Positions 9,276-18,147 of a stretch of DNA of 64,000 bases are shown here, piece by piece. Where the stretch lies: assembly GCA_021770825.1 (NCBI GenBank), contig JAETQD010000015.1, positions 34,827-98,826 of the forward strand, read 5' to 3'. The stretch comes from Clostridium sp. (GTDB lineage: Bacteria > Bacillota > Clostridia > Lachnospirales > Lachnospiraceae). Made by a program: the position numbers and the translations under genes. The notes beneath the pieces were generated by a model. The model did not search any database. It was not told where the DNA came from and saw only the letters and a list, made by a program, of their open reading frames with translations. Numbering within the stretch: position 1 is the first letter of the stretch; every line of letters starts with the position of its first letter.

Positions 9276-10402
9276 GTTTTCTTTCCTCCGTAACGATGAT
9301 CCAGATATTTTTTGTAGGCTGTAAAGGCACTGGGAATGGCATACGTTTTTTGGATGGTCTCCCACTCTGCAAAGAGAAAATCCCCCTCCGGAAGCTCTCC
9401 CAGAGAGAGAAAATATCCGTCCATGTGCCACTCCGTATGGCTGAAAATATGCTTTGCCCCGGGAAGCTCTTCCACAGAGCATATATTTGGAAACATGTCC
9501 CTCACCTGGGACAGCCCAAGTTTCCCGGGAACATTGAAAAACTCATACATGGAAGCCAGAAGTCCCTCCTGGCTCCGCTTTCTAATGGCTATTTTATCCT
9601 TATATTCCAATAATAATACAGTTTTTTCCTCAATTTTCCTCTTCTTTTTCGGCGTTTTCACAGGAAGTTCCGAAATAATTCCAAGACTTTTGGCTGCACA
9701 GACCGTATGGAAGGGACACTGTCCGCAAAGGGGAGCCCCATTGGGAATACAGACCACCGCTCCCACCTCGATGAGGGCCTGGTTAAAGTCCCCGGGGCAA
9801 ACTTCCTTTCCTTTTTCCTTCAGGATATCTTCCACCAGGCATTCCATTTTCCTCTTGGTGGACTGCTTTAAGATATCATCATAGCTCCCAAGCACCCGAG
9901 AGAGGACCCGCAGTACATTTCCATCCACCGCCGGAACCGGAAGATCATAAGCGATGGAGGCAATGGCTCCGGCTGTATAGCTTCCGATTCCCGGAAGCTT
10001 TAAAATTTTTTCGTAGGAATCCGGGACCCGGCTGTCGGAAGTTTCCGCCATCACCTGGGCCGCCTTTTTTATGTTTCTGGCTCTGCTGTAATATCCGAGG
10101 CCCTCCCAGTACTTTAACAGTTCCTCCTCCTCAACCTCTGCCAGGGACCGGATGGTGGGAAACCGTTCCATGAACCGGAAGTAATAGGGTTTTACCGCCT
10201 CCACTCTGGTCTGCTGCAGCATGATCTCGGAAATCCAGATCTGGTACGCATCCCGGTTTCTTCTCCACGGAAGATCTCTCTTATTTTTTCTGTACCAGGA
10301 AAGCAGAGGCCCGGACGCAGAAAGAAGACGCTCTTTATCCGAAAGCTCTTTCCCTTCCGCAAAAAGCGTCTGAAGTCCTTCATATGGTGACGGTTTAAAC
10401 AT
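9272..10402 (-). CDS. mutY: A/G-specific adenine glycosylase MutY
   Basis: Base-excision repair glycosylase (376 residues) removing adenine opposite 8-oxoguanine. LPWRRNRDAYQIWISEIMLQ contains the catalytic Glu. LKLPGIGSYTAGAIAS is the helix-hairpin-helix and VPAVDGNVLR carries the catalytic Asp. CIPNGAPLCGQCPFHTVC supplies the four Cys of the [4Fe-4S] cluster with C-x7-C-x2-C-x5-C-like spacing. The C-terminal NUDIX-like domain (from about 230) recognises the opposite base. Overlaps birA by 8 bases upstream and the lipid kinase by 4 bases downstream. Confidence 0.95.
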   Translation of the reverse strand: MFKPSPYEGLQTLFAEGKELSDKERLLSASGPLLSWYRKNKRDLPWRRNRDAYQIWISEIMLQQTRVEAVKPYYFRFMERFPTIRSLAEVEEEELLKYWEGLGYYSRARNIKKAAQVMAETSDSRVPDSYEKILKLPGIGSYTAGAIASIAYDLPVPAVDGNVLRVLSRVLGSYDDILKQSTKRKMECLVEDILKEKGKEVCPGDFNQALIEVGAVVCIPNGAPLCGQCPFHTVCAAKSLGIISELPVKTPKKKRKIEEKTVLLLEYKDKIAIRKRSQEGLLASMYEFFNVPGKLGLSQVRDMFPNICSVEELPGAKHIFSHTEWHMDGYFLSLGELPEGDFLFAEWETIQKTYAIPSAFTAYKKYLDHRYGGKKT

Positions 10403-11375
10403 ACCCGTACACTCCCCGCACAGAAACCTCGCCGGAAATCACTTCGGTTCTGCTTCCGTCCGGAAGACATACAATCAGTCCGCCGGATTTGTTGATTCCC
10501 TCGGAGGTTCCCCGGAATTCGCCTGACGGGGCCAGTACGCACACCTCGTTCCCAAGGTTCACAAGCCTCTGGTTATACTCCTCCATGAGTCCCGACATAT
10601 CCTCTGTTTTTACAAAAATCTCATAGTACTCCTCAAAGGCCTTCATGATTTCCGCGATGATCTGGCTTCTCTGAAACGCATTCCCGGTCTCCAGGTAAAG
10701 AGATGTGGCGGTGGCGGCAATTTCCGGCGGAAACTCCGTCTGGTTCACATTGATTCCGATTCCAATGACCACATGCTGGATTTCCATCAGCTCCGTACTC
10801 ATCTCCGTGAGGATCCCGCAGATTTTCTTCTTATTAAGAACCAGGTCGTTGGGCCATTTGATCTGGCTTTTCAGCCCTGTGGCCTCCCTGATTCCCTTTT
10901 CCGCAGCCAGGGCCATCACCAGCGTCAGCATGGAAGCCGAAAGGGAATTGATCTGGGGCCTTAAAAGAATGCTCATCCAGATTCCAACACCGGAGGGCGA
11001 CTCCCAGCTTCTCCCTCTCCGTCCCTTTCCTCCGTCCTGCCGTTCTGCAACCGCCAGAGTTCCATGGGGAGCCCCTGCCTCTGCCTGTTTTCTGGCCTGG
11101 ATATTGGTGGAATCGGTCTTATCAAAATAGACCACATTGGCGCCTGCCCATCTGGTCTTAATGGAGCTTCTCAACTCCTCCTTAGAAAGCACATCGGAAA
11201 CACTCTTTAAGGTATATCCCTTGTTTCTGACGGCTTCAATTTCATATCCTTCTTCTTTTAACTGATTGATCACCTTCCACACAGCAGTCCGTGAAACCCC
11301 GAATCTCTCACATAACTCCTGTCCTGAAAGATATCCGTCTGTTTCCTTCAGTAATCTGAGGATTTCTCCTTTCAT
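10395..11375 (-). CDS. birA: bifunctional biotin-protein ligase / biotin repressor BirA
   Basis: A 326-residue BirA with an N-terminal helix-turn-helix (SGQELCERFGVSRTAVWKV) that can bind DNA. It is followed by the ligase core: GGKGRRGRSWESPSG (biotinyl-AMP loop) and KWPNDLVLNKKKICGIL (catalytic Lys region). A small C-terminal SH3-like domain completes it. It attaches biotin to carboxylase carriers and, in HTH-bearing members, represses biotin genes. No biotin gene is adjacent. The open frame continues upstream, but the ATG at 11375 directly follows GGAGGGAAAG. Confidence 0.93.
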   Translation of the reverse strand: MKGEILRLLKETDGYLSGQELCERFGVSRTAVWKVINQLKEEGYEIEAVRNKGYTLKSVSDVLSKEELRSSIKTRWAGANVVYFDKTDSTNIQARKQAEAGAPHGTLAVAERQDGGKGRRGRSWESPSGVGIWMSILLRPQINSLSASMLTLVMALAAEKGIREATGLKSQIKWPNDLVLNKKKICGILTEMSTELMEIQHVVIGIGINVNQTEFPPEIAATATSLYLETGNAFQRSQIIAEIMKAFEEYYEIFVKTEDMSGLMEEYNQRLVNLGNEVCVLAPSGEFRGTSEGINKSGGLIVCLPDGSRTEVISGEVSVRGVYGYV

Positions 11376-11421
11376 CTTTCCCTCCGCTAGAGTCTCCCGC
11401 ACCGCGGCGGGGCTTTTTTGC

Positions 11422-11688
11422 CTATCTCCACCATATACTGACTGCACTGACAACCGTAAGCGCAAGCAGGGCGATTCCGAATACCATCTGCAAAATGGCC
11501 GCTGCCTTTTTTCTATGGTTTCTCACACTGCGTTTCAGCCTGTACTTTCCGGTGACCAGATTAAGAACGGCCGCCAGAAAGAATATCACCGGGAAGAAAA
11601 ACATGTATTCCTCCGGGTTTACAAAGGAGACCGCCGCCATAACCACCACTGCAATTCCAATGACAATATGCAGGGTATCCAGCGCCAT
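11422..11688 (-). CDS. small conserved membrane protein, function unknown
   Basis: An 88-residue protein with three hydrophobic helices: residues about 5-22, 28-45 and 65-85, the second and third separated by a basic loop (KYRLKRSVRNHRKK). I recognise no catalytic motif. Two starts are possible. The ATG at 11688 follows AGAGGAGAA. An ATG at 11730 follows AGGAGAAG and would add 14 charged residues, overlapping the patatin gene. I prefer 11688 because the helix then starts near the N-terminus. The gene lies between the patatin gene and birA, likely in the same transcript. Confidence 0.6.
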   Translation of the reverse strand: MALDTLHIVIGIAVVVMAAVSFVNPEEYMFFFPVIFFLAAVLNLVTGKYRLKRSVRNHRKKAAAILQMVFGIALLALTVVSAVSIWWR

Positions 11689-11704
11689 GGATTCTCCTCT
11701 GACC

Positions 11705-12883
11705 TTACGTCTTCTCTCGTTTCCAGACATCCGATACTTCTCCTAACTTGCTGTTTTCTCCCAGGGCCTTGTGAACCTGCTCCATGACTTCCTCTACGGT
11801 ATAAATATGGAAAACCTCCAATTCCATCTTTCTGGCGCAGATCTCCAGAACAGCGCCGTAAAAATCCCTGTAATCCCATCCAGCCGGAAGTCTCATTTTC
11901 TTTGCCAGGGCCGGAAAAATCTTTTCCGTATATGCCCGGTAGCCGGAAACCGTTTCAGACTCCTCCTGCTCCTCGTAGGGAATCAGGTAGCGGACAAAAA
12001 GCGGAAGCTCCGACATCATTTTATCAAAATAGTATGCCTCTGACCTGGGCATGTGAAAGTAATATTTTCTCCCCACAAGGTCATATAAAAGTCTCTTGGC
12101 GTCATAGTATCCCAGGGTCATATTCCGTTTTGCCCTGGCATTGTCGAACTCCAGAATTCCTCCCAGGTTCTTCCTGGGCGCAATCCTGTGGACCGTCACA
12201 TCCGGAGGAAGTGTAAACCGTCTCTCCCTGTCAACGCCGATTCCGTAAATCCGTATCACAATAATGTCCTTATAGCCCCGGTCCGTCAGCACATTGACGG
12301 GAACATTGTTGACGCTGCCGCCGTCCATATAGGTCTTTCCGCCCAGCTTTTCATTTTTAAAACCGGGAAAATAGGCGCTGGCCAGCAGCATATCCTTCAT
12401 GGTCCCCTCCGGCGCCGTCTTCACATCGAAGTTGATTTCCTTCCGGTCCGTAAGGGAAAAGGTGGTGGCATAAAAATCACAGGAAGAGCTCCGGATTTTC
12501 TCTTCATCAATGGTGTCCGCAATCAACTGCTTTAAGGGCCCGATATCAAGCCCGCGCCCGGCCACCACTTTTTTCACCTCAGCGGCAAGCTCCGTAAGGT
12601 TAAAGGATCTTATTTCCAGCTTTCTCAGCCGTTCCATCAGACCGTCTTCCACATTGAGGACCCTGGAGTACGCCATGGTGCCCCAGATCTCCTCGGCCTT
12701 TTCCAGGTCATCCATGCAGATCAGCGCTCCGTTTAAGGCTCCCACTGAGGTTCCGGCAACGCCCTTAATCTTTACGCCGGCTTCCCTCAGAGCCTTCCAG
12801 GCACCCACCTGATAGGCCCCTCTGGCCCCGCCGCCTTCTAAGACAATCCCGTACTCCTTATTTAGATCAATGGCTGCCGTCAT
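11705..12883 (-). CDS. patatin-like phospholipase
   Basis: A 392-residue patatin-fold lipid acyl hydrolase. The oxyanion hole is GGGARGAYQVG (residues about 16-26), the nucleophile is Ser in GTSVGALNGA, and the catalytic Asp lies in YMDGGSVNNVPV. The Ser-Asp dyad is therefore complete. The roughly 190 residues after the Asp motif are a helical extension seen in several bacterial patatins. The first ATG with context is 12883 (GGAG upstream), inside the 3' end of the SPFH gene, an overlap of 17 bases. The position after nfeD and SPFH genes suggests action on membrane lipids at SPFH microdomains; that is inference. Confidence 0.88.
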   Translation of the reverse strand: MTAAIDLNKEYGIVLEGGGARGAYQVGAWKALREAGVKIKGVAGTSVGALNGALICMDDLEKAEEIWGTMAYSRVLNVEDGLMERLRKLEIRSFNLTELAAEVKKVVAGRGLDIGPLKQLIADTIDEEKIRSSSCDFYATTFSLTDRKEINFDVKTAPEGTMKDMLLASAYFPGFKNEKLGGKTYMDGGSVNNVPVNVLTDRGYKDIIVIRIYGIGVDRERRFTLPPDVTVHRIAPRKNLGGILEFDNARAKRNMTLGYYDAKRLLYDLVGRKYYFHMPRSEAYYFDKMMSELPLFVRYLIPYEEQEESETVSGYRAYTEKIFPALAKKMRLPAGWDYRDFYGAVLEICARKMELEVFHIYTVEEVMEQVHKALGENSKLGEVSDVWKREKT

Positions 12884-13805
12884 TGGAAGCAATCTCCGCG
12901 ATACTCTTTGCGAGACCTGCCATGGACTGGATTTCTGACGGAATGATAATCTTTGTGGCCTTTCCGTCGGCTGCCTTTGCAAAAGCCTCCAGACTCTTCA
13001 AGGTCAGCACTGCCTGGTCTGCTCCGGCTTCCTTAATCATACGGATACCGTCTGCATTGGCCTGCTGAATCTTAAGAATGGCCTCCGCCTGACCTTCGGC
13101 CTCACGGATTCTCTTCTCCTTTTCTGCCTCTGCATGGAGAATGGCTGCCTGCTTGTCGGCCTCTGCATCCAGGATGGCGGACTGCTTTTTACCTTCTGCC
13201 ACAAGGATCGTGGATTTCTTCTCACCTTCTGCCCGGAGAATGGACTCACGGCGTTCACGCTCTGCCTTCATCTGTTTTTCCATGGCATCCTGAATGGCTG
13301 ACGGCGGAATGATGTTTTTAAGCTCCACGCGGTTTACCTTGATACCCCAGGGGTCTGTGGCCACATCCAGGGCTGCACGCATTTTCGTGTTGATGGTTTC
13401 TCTGGAAGTTAAGGTCTGGTCAAGCTCCAGGTCGCCGATGATATTTCTTAAGGTTGTGGCCGTTAAGTTTTCAATGGCCATGATGGGATTTTCCACGCCG
13501 TAGGCATAGAGCTTCGGGTCTGTGATCTGGAAAAATACCACCGTGTCAATTTTCATTGTAACATTATCCTTTGTGATTACCGGCTGCGGTGCAAAGTCCA
13601 CCACCTGTTCCTTCAAAATCACCCGCTTGGCCACACGGTCAATAAAGGGCATTTTAAAGTGCACGCCCACGGACCAGGTATCCAGGTAAGCGCCCAGACG
13701 CTCCACAACCACTGCCTGAGCCTGGGGCACAATGCGGATGCAGGACACCAGCACCAAAAGAATCACAAGTATCAGTAAAACAAAGCTGAAAAAACCAATT
13801 CCCAT
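12867..13805 (-). CDS. SPFH domain (stomatin/prohibitin-like) membrane protein
   Basis: A 312-residue stomatin-type protein. One hydrophobic anchor at residues 3-24 is followed by the SPFH/band-7 domain (about 25-200: IVPQAQAVVVERLG, LTATTLRNIIGDLELDQ). A long Ala/Glu/Lys coiled coil (about 190-260: EAEKEKRIREAEGQAEAI) comes next. Such proteins oligomerise in membrane microdomains and act as scaffolds or protease regulators. The gene starts 1 base after the nfeD stop, the classical NfeD-SPFH pairing (QmcA/YbbK with YbbL type). RBS AGAGGAGAAA. Confidence 0.92.
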   Translation of the reverse strand: MGIGFFSFVLLILVILLVLVSCIRIVPQAQAVVVERLGAYLDTWSVGVHFKMPFIDRVAKRVILKEQVVDFAPQPVITKDNVTMKIDTVVFFQITDPKLYAYGVENPIMAIENLTATTLRNIIGDLELDQTLTSRETINTKMRAALDVATDPWGIKVNRVELKNIIPPSAIQDAMEKQMKAERERRESILRAEGEKKSTILVAEGKKQSAILDAEADKQAAILHAEAEKEKRIREAEGQAEAILKIQQANADGIRMIKEAGADQAVLTLKSLEAFAKAADGKATKIIIPSEIQSMAGLAKSIAEIASNDGSH

Positions 13806-13806
13806 A

Positions 13807-14247
13807 TTATTTCTCCTCTAAAACACGGTCCACAATCAGTTTCACTCCGCGGATTTCCTTCACGATCACAGTTTCTCCCTCCGGAATTTCCATCTCATCA
13901 TCCACTGCCCTGGCCGTCCATTCCTGACCGTTTAAAACAGCCGCGCCAGAAGACAGATTGTTGTTGATTTTCATGGTTACTCTGGCTTTTCTGCCAATGA
14001 GACTGTCTGCATTGGTCTTTACAGTCCCTTTATTGATGAACTTTGCGGCAAAGGGCCTTGTGAAGAACAAAAGCACAAAGGAGGCAGCCAGAAACGTAAC
14101 AAGCTGTACCCGGACGGATAAACCGGCCAGAGCGGTAAAGAACGCAATCAGCGCTCCCCCGGCAAACCAGATGGTAGTAAGCGCCATGGTATTTATTTCA
14201 ATTCCCACAAAAATCACAAAAGCCACAAGCCAGCCTATCATTTCCAT
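13807..14247 (-). CDS. NfeD family membrane protein (YbbK-like)
   Basis: A 146-residue short NfeD. Three to four hydrophobic helices span residues 3-75. A C-terminal OB-fold-like beta domain from about residue 85 (SLIGRKARVTMKIN..., ending VKLIVDRVLEEK) completes it. Short NfeD proteins lack the protease domain and partner with SPFH proteins such as the one encoded immediately downstream. The frame extends 17 codons upstream, but AAAGGAGATGAGGCA precedes the ATG at 14247. Confidence 0.85.
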   Translation of the reverse strand: MEMIGWLVAFVIFVGIEINTMALTTIWFAGGALIAFFTALAGLSVRVQLVTFLAASFVLLFFTRPFAAKFINKGTVKTNADSLIGRKARVTMKINNNLSSGAAVLNGQEWTARAVDDEMEIPEGETVIVKEIRGVKLIVDRVLEEK

Positions 14248-14266
14248 TGCCTCATCTCCTTTTCCT

Positions 14267-15052
14267 TTACCTGTTTCTCCTCTGCCTTGCGGTCTCAAAC
14301 ATCAGAATGGACGCTGCCACCGCGGCATTTAAGGACTCCACCTGCCCTGCCATGGGAATTTTCACCCAGGCATCAGCCAGAAGAGAAAGTCTCTCGCTTA
14401 AGCCGTTTCCCTCGTTTCCGATGAGAAAGCCCGTGTTACCAGTATAATCCTCTTCCTCGTAATTATTCCTTCCGGCAAGATGGGCTGCAAACAGGCGGAT
14501 GCCCCTTTCCTTAAGCTCCTCTGCCGTTTTTAACATATCATCCGTATAGAAAAACGGAACCCGGAACACAGACCCCATGGTGGAGCGGATGACCTTCGGG
14601 TTGTAAATATCCACCGTATCCCTGCTCATGATCACCCCGGTGATTCCGGCGCCCTCTCCGGCCCTCACAATGGTCCCCAGATTTCCCGGGTCCTGAATGT
14701 TTTCAAGAAGCATCAGGTGGGCGGCTTTTTTGTCCTTTAAAAGATCGGAAAGGCCATATTCATACTGCTTTACAAGGGCCAGAACTCCCTGGGGGGTCTG
14801 GGTATCGGACATGGCCTGGAACACAGAATCCGTCACGGTTTCATAGGACGGAAACCCCTGCAGAAACGCCTGATTTTCCGGATTTTTAAGGAAGCTCTCA
14901 GAAACGTAAAGGCGGGCGGTCCTGTCCTTCGGAAGCTCCATGGCCATCCGGACTCCTTCCACCACGAAAATCCCCTGTTCGTTTCTGGCCTTTGCTTTTT
15001 TCTTTAATTCTATGACCGCCTTCACCTGTTCGTTCTTCGTGCTGCTAATCAT
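14267..15052 (-). CDS. SpoU/TrmH family RNA 2'-O-methyltransferase
   Basis: A 261-residue SPOUT methyltransferase. An N-terminal L30e-like substrate-binding part (residues 1-95) is followed by the catalytic knot with motifs LENIQDPGNLGTIVRAGEGAG, GFLIGNEGNGLSE and KIPMAGQVESLNAAVAASI. All three SpoU motifs are intact. It methylates a ribose in rRNA or tRNA; the exact site (RlmB-like or other) cannot be read from sequence. It overlaps nadE by 8 bases upstream and precedes nfeD by 19 bases. Confidence 0.9.
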   Translation of the reverse strand: MISSTKNEQVKAVIELKKKAKARNEQGIFVVEGVRMAMELPKDRTARLYVSESFLKNPENQAFLQGFPSYETVTDSVFQAMSDTQTPQGVLALVKQYEYGLSDLLKDKKAAHLMLLENIQDPGNLGTIVRAGEGAGITGVIMSRDTVDIYNPKVIRSTMGSVFRVPFFYTDDMLKTAEELKERGIRLFAAHLAGRNNYEEEDYTGNTGFLIGNEGNGLSERLSLLADAWVKIPMAGQVESLNAAVAASILMFETARQRRNR

Positions 15053-16979
15053 TTACGCCCTCCGGATTTAGGGATTCCACTTCCTCCATCCAGACACGCC
15101 TTGCGGCATCTGACGGCATTCGTAAATCGCCTCTGGGGGACACTGCCACAGAACCAACCTTGGGGCCGTCCGGCAGACAGGAACGTTTAAACTGCTGGGC
15201 GAAAAATCTGCGGTAGAAGGTGTTTAACCACTTATAAATCACCTTGTCCTCATAGACACCTGCAAAGGCAATCTTTGCCAGGCGGTAGATCTTTGCCGGG
15301 CCGTATCCGCACCGCAAAATATAGTACATGAAGAAATCGTGGAGCTCATAGGGTCCCACCAAATCCTCGGTTTTCTGAGAGATCACGCCGTCAGTGGGAG
15401 GAAGAAGCTCCGGGCTCACCGGTGTATCCAGAACGTCATAGAGCACTTTCTTTAATTCCTCATCCTGACAGGTATCGGCATAATAGCGGACCAGATGGCG
15501 CACCAGGGTTTTGGGAACCGAAGCGTTGACGCCGTACATGGACATGTGGTCTCCGTTGTAGGTGGCCCAGCCCAGCGCCAGCTCCGACATATCTCCCGTA
15601 CCGATCACCAGACCGCCGTTTTTGTTGGCCAAATCCATCAGCACCTGGGTTCTTTCCCTGGCCTGGGAGTTTTCATAGGTCACATCGTGGTCCTCCATGC
15701 TGTGGCCCAAATCCTTAAAGTGGACAGCCACCGCCTCCTTGATATTGACCTCCTTAAGCTCTGCACCCAGCTTATGGGTTAAGGTACAGGCATTGTTATA
15801 GGTACGGTCTGTGGTGCCGAAACAGGGCATGGTCACAGACAGGATATTTTCTCTCGGAATCTTTAACATGTCAAAGGCCCTGGCTGTCACAAGGAGAGCC
15901 AGCGTGGAATCCAGACCGCCGGAAATTCCCACCACCGCATGGGTGCATCCCGTATGGGCCAGACGCTTTTTAAGGCCCATGGCCTGAATGGTTAAAATTT
16001 CCTCACAGCGGGCATCCCTTGCGCTCTCGTCGGAGGGAACAAAGGGAGCCGGGTCAATGTAACGCTCCAGTTTTAAATCTTCCTGGCTCATATGGAAGCT
16101 AACGCAGGCGTACCGGTTTCCCGGTGCCTCAGTCTGGAAGGTGGTCATTTTCCGTCTTTCATTCCGGATTCTCTGAAGGTCCAGGTCCCCGTAGATTACG
16201 GAATTTTCAAACCGTTTGGAGTTTGCCAGAACCGTACCGTTTTCCGCAATCATATTGTGGCCGCCGAACACCAGATCCTGGGTGGACTCTCCCTCTCCCG
16301 CATTGGCATAGACATAGCCGCATACAAGTCTTGCGGACTGGCCGGAAATCAGGCTGTTTCTGTAAAGGTGCTTTCCTGTGGTCTCATCGCTGGCGGAACA
16401 GTTTACGATCACCGTTGCCCCTGCCTTTGCGTGGGAGATACTGGGCGGATCCATAACCCACACGTCCTCACAGATTTCGCCTGCGACCGTAAGCTCCGGG
16501 ATTTCGGCACATTTAAGAAGAATATTGCTTCCAAAGGGAACCTCTCTGTTTCCCCACTCCACGGTCTCCGGTACCGCCGGGCCGGGGTTAAAGTGGCGCA
16601 GCTCATAAAATTCTGCATAGTTAGGAATATTCATCTTTGTGATGAAGGCCAGGACCTGTCCGTCCTGGATTGCGGCTGCCACATTGTAGAGCTTCCCGTT
16701 CTTTTCAAGGGGAAGTCCCACAAACACCAGCATGTCCATTCCCCGGGTGGCCTCTTCCAGCCTCCTCAAGCCATCCCTGGCACTTTTCAGCAGCGTATCC
16801 TGAAGGAATAAATCCCCGCAGGTATAGCCTGTGAGGCAAAGCTCCGGGAATACCATAATCTTGGCTCCCTTATTCTTTCCTGCCTCCATCAGCTTTAAAA
16901 TCTCATTTCCATTGTTCACAGGGTCTGCCACCTTGATGTCCGGTGTGGCGGCTGCGACACGGATAAAGCCGTCTTTCAT
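15045..16979 (-). CDS. nadE: glutamine-dependent NAD+ synthetase NadE
   Basis: A 644-residue two-domain enzyme making NAD+ from deamido-NAD+, ATP and glutamine. The N-terminal nitrilase-type glutaminase has Glu in FPELCLTGYTCGD, Lys in TKMNIPNYAEFYE and Cys in GEICEDVWV. The C-terminal synthetase has the pyrophosphatase loop GISGGLDSTLALL and NSQARERTQVLMDLAN. The long form with its own glutaminase is typical of Clostridia. RBS AAGGAGTAGCAAA before ATG 16979. It heads a densely packed minus-strand run that reaches the lipid kinase at 8355. Confidence 0.95.
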   Translation of the reverse strand: MKDGFIRVAAATPDIKVADPVNNGNEILKLMEAGKNKGAKIMVFPELCLTGYTCGDLFLQDTLLKSARDGLRRLEEATRGMDMLVFVGLPLEKNGKLYNVAAAIQDGQVLAFITKMNIPNYAEFYELRHFNPGPAVPETVEWGNREVPFGSNILLKCAEIPELTVAGEICEDVWVMDPPSISHAKAGATVIVNCSASDETTGKHLYRNSLISGQSARLVCGYVYANAGEGESTQDLVFGGHNMIAENGTVLANSKRFENSVIYGDLDLQRIRNERRKMTTFQTEAPGNRYACVSFHMSQEDLKLERYIDPAPFVPSDESARDARCEEILTIQAMGLKKRLAHTGCTHAVVGISGGLDSTLALLVTARAFDMLKIPRENILSVTMPCFGTTDRTYNNACTLTHKLGAELKEVNIKEAVAVHFKDLGHSMEDHDVTYENSQARERTQVLMDLANKNGGLVIGTGDMSELALGWATYNGDHMSMYGVNASVPKTLVRHLVRYYADTCQDEELKKVLYDVLDTPVSPELLPPTDGVISQKTEDLVGPYELHDFFMYYILRCGYGPAKIYRLAKIAFAGVYEDKVIYKWLNTFYRRFFAQQFKRSCLPDGPKVGSVAVSPRGDLRMPSDAARRVWMEEVESLNPEGVND

Positions 16980-17135
16980 TTTGCTACTCCTTTATATCAT
17001 ACATTTTTAATTCCACGGTCTCCCTCCATTATACACGTTTTTACAGAAAAAGGGAAGTTTGGAATTGAGTGTTCCCACATATTATGTTAAACTGATGGTT
17101 AAATTACAGTTAAAATACAAATGGAGAATAAAATC

Positions 17136-17858
17136 ATGAACGAAATCTTCACGCGCACCATCCAGCTTCTGGGGGAGGACGGATTTTCAAGGCTGTCCCG
17201 GGCCTCTGTGGCTGTGTTCGGTTTGGGAGGCGTCGGCGGCCACTGCACCGAAGCCTTAGCGAGGGCCGGAATCGGAAGTCTTTTTCTCATAGACGCCGAC
17301 ACAGTGGCCCCCTCCAACATAAACCGCCAGAGCATCGCCTTAGTAAGCACTGTGGGGCAGAAAAAAACCGAGGTCATGAAACAGAAGCTTTCCGATATCA
17401 ACCCGGACTGCACGGTTACGGTCCGCGATACCTTTGTGCTGCCGGAAAACATGGACCAGGTGTTCTCTTCTTTTCCGTGCACGCCGGACTACATCGTCGA
17501 CGCCATCGACACCGTAAGCGCAAAAATCGCCCTGGCATCCTATGCTGTATCCCATAATATTCCCATAATCGCTTCCATGGGAACCGGAAATAAACTCCAT
17601 CCGGAGGCCTTTAAAATTGCAGACATCTACGATACAAATGTCTGCCCCCTCTGCCGCGTCATGCGGCGGGAATTAAAAAAGCGGGATATCCCCGCCCTGA
17701 AGGTCCTGTACTCCGAAGAGCCGCCCCGCACGCCCAAAACCGCCGGGGAGGAAAAAAGCTCCGGCCGCCCTGCCCCTGCAAGTATTTCCTTTGTACCGCC
17801 TGTGGCAGGCCTTCTCATCGCCGGGGAAGTAATCCGCTCCCTTTCCGGCGTTTCCTGA
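17136..17858 (+). CDS. tcdA: tRNA threonylcarbamoyladenosine dehydratase TcdA
   Basis: A 240-residue E1-like (ThiF/MoeB fold) enzyme that cyclises the t6A modification of tRNA with ATP. VFGLGGVGGHCTEALARAGIG is the nucleotide-binding loop, followed by DADTVAPSNINRQ and DAIDTVSAK. A Cys pair in VCPLCRVMRRELKKR late in the protein is a family feature. An ATG at 17121 is in frame but has no RBS. GGAGA sits at proper distance before ATG 17136, so I use that start. The gene diverges from nadE and ends at a strong terminator. Confidence 0.9.
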   Translation: MNEIFTRTIQLLGEDGFSRLSRASVAVFGLGGVGGHCTEALARAGIGSLFLIDADTVAPSNINRQSIALVSTVGQKKTEVMKQKLSDINPDCTVTVRDTFVLPENMDQVFSSFPCTPDYIVDAIDTVSAKIALASYAVSHNIPIIASMGTGNKLHPEAFKIADIYDTNVCPLCRVMRRELKKRDIPALKVLYSEEPPRTPKTAGEEKSSGRPAPASISFVPPVAGLLIAGEVIRSLSGVS

Positions 17859-17881
17859 TCTGACAGGATTTTACAAAGGCG

Positions 17882-17914
17882 AAAGGCTGTATTCCCCCCA
17901 AGAATACAGCCTTT
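17882..17914 (+). terminator. rho-independent terminator after tcdA
   Basis: AAAGGCTGTATTC (17882-17894) pairs perfectly with GAATACAGCCTTT (17902-17914), followed by CTTC. The A-rich left flank would also let it work for a minus transcript. Confidence 0.8.
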
Positions 17915-18046
17915 CTTCACGTTCAAAATACCTCACACTATACAGTTCGCCGAAATTATTCCCCTCTAATTTCAGTGCTTATGTAATATAACACAATTTT
18001 ACAATTCCGTCAACGGATTTCATAGTAAAATTTGCACAAAATATGC

Positions 18047-18074
18047 GTATATTTTTCACAATACCGCTATACGA
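18047..18074 (+). promoter_or_regulatory. possible sigma-F/G promoter for the GerA-family gene
   Basis: GTATA (18047-18051) and TATACGA (18068-18074), spaced 16, resemble the forespore sigma-G pattern (G-ATA / CATACTA) with mismatches in the -10. Spore germination receptor genes are normally sigma-G dependent, which supports the assignment; the match is only moderate. Confidence 0.35.
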
Positions 18075-18094
18075 ATAAATTCCTGCGGTTCGGG

Positions 18095-18143
18095 GCATCC
18101 TTTCCTATAAAATATAGACTGAATTTTTATCGGGAAAGGATGC
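18095..18143 (+). promoter_or_regulatory. inverted repeat enclosing the ribosome binding site of the GerA-family gene
   Basis: GCATCCTTTCC (18095-18105) is exactly complementary to GGAAAGGATGC (18133-18143); the loop is 27 bases. The right arm contains the GGAAAGGA ribosome binding site, 4 bases before ATG 18148. In RNA the stem would hide the site. It could equally be a protein-binding palindrome in DNA. Confidence 0.55.
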
Positions 18144-18147
18144 TGTC

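Noticed and set aside
11396..11420. GC-rich hairpin followed by T6 on the plus strand between birA and the small membrane protein
   Set aside because: It points opposite to the only transcribed genes here and lacks a T-run on the minus strand, so I do not call it a terminator.
16092..16811. Plus-strand frame of 239 codons
   Set aside because: Shadow of nadE, which has all catalytic motifs on the other strand.
17121..17135. Upstream ATG for tcdA at 17121
   Set aside because: No RBS before it, while GGAGA sits properly before the ATG at 17136; homologues start near MNEIF.
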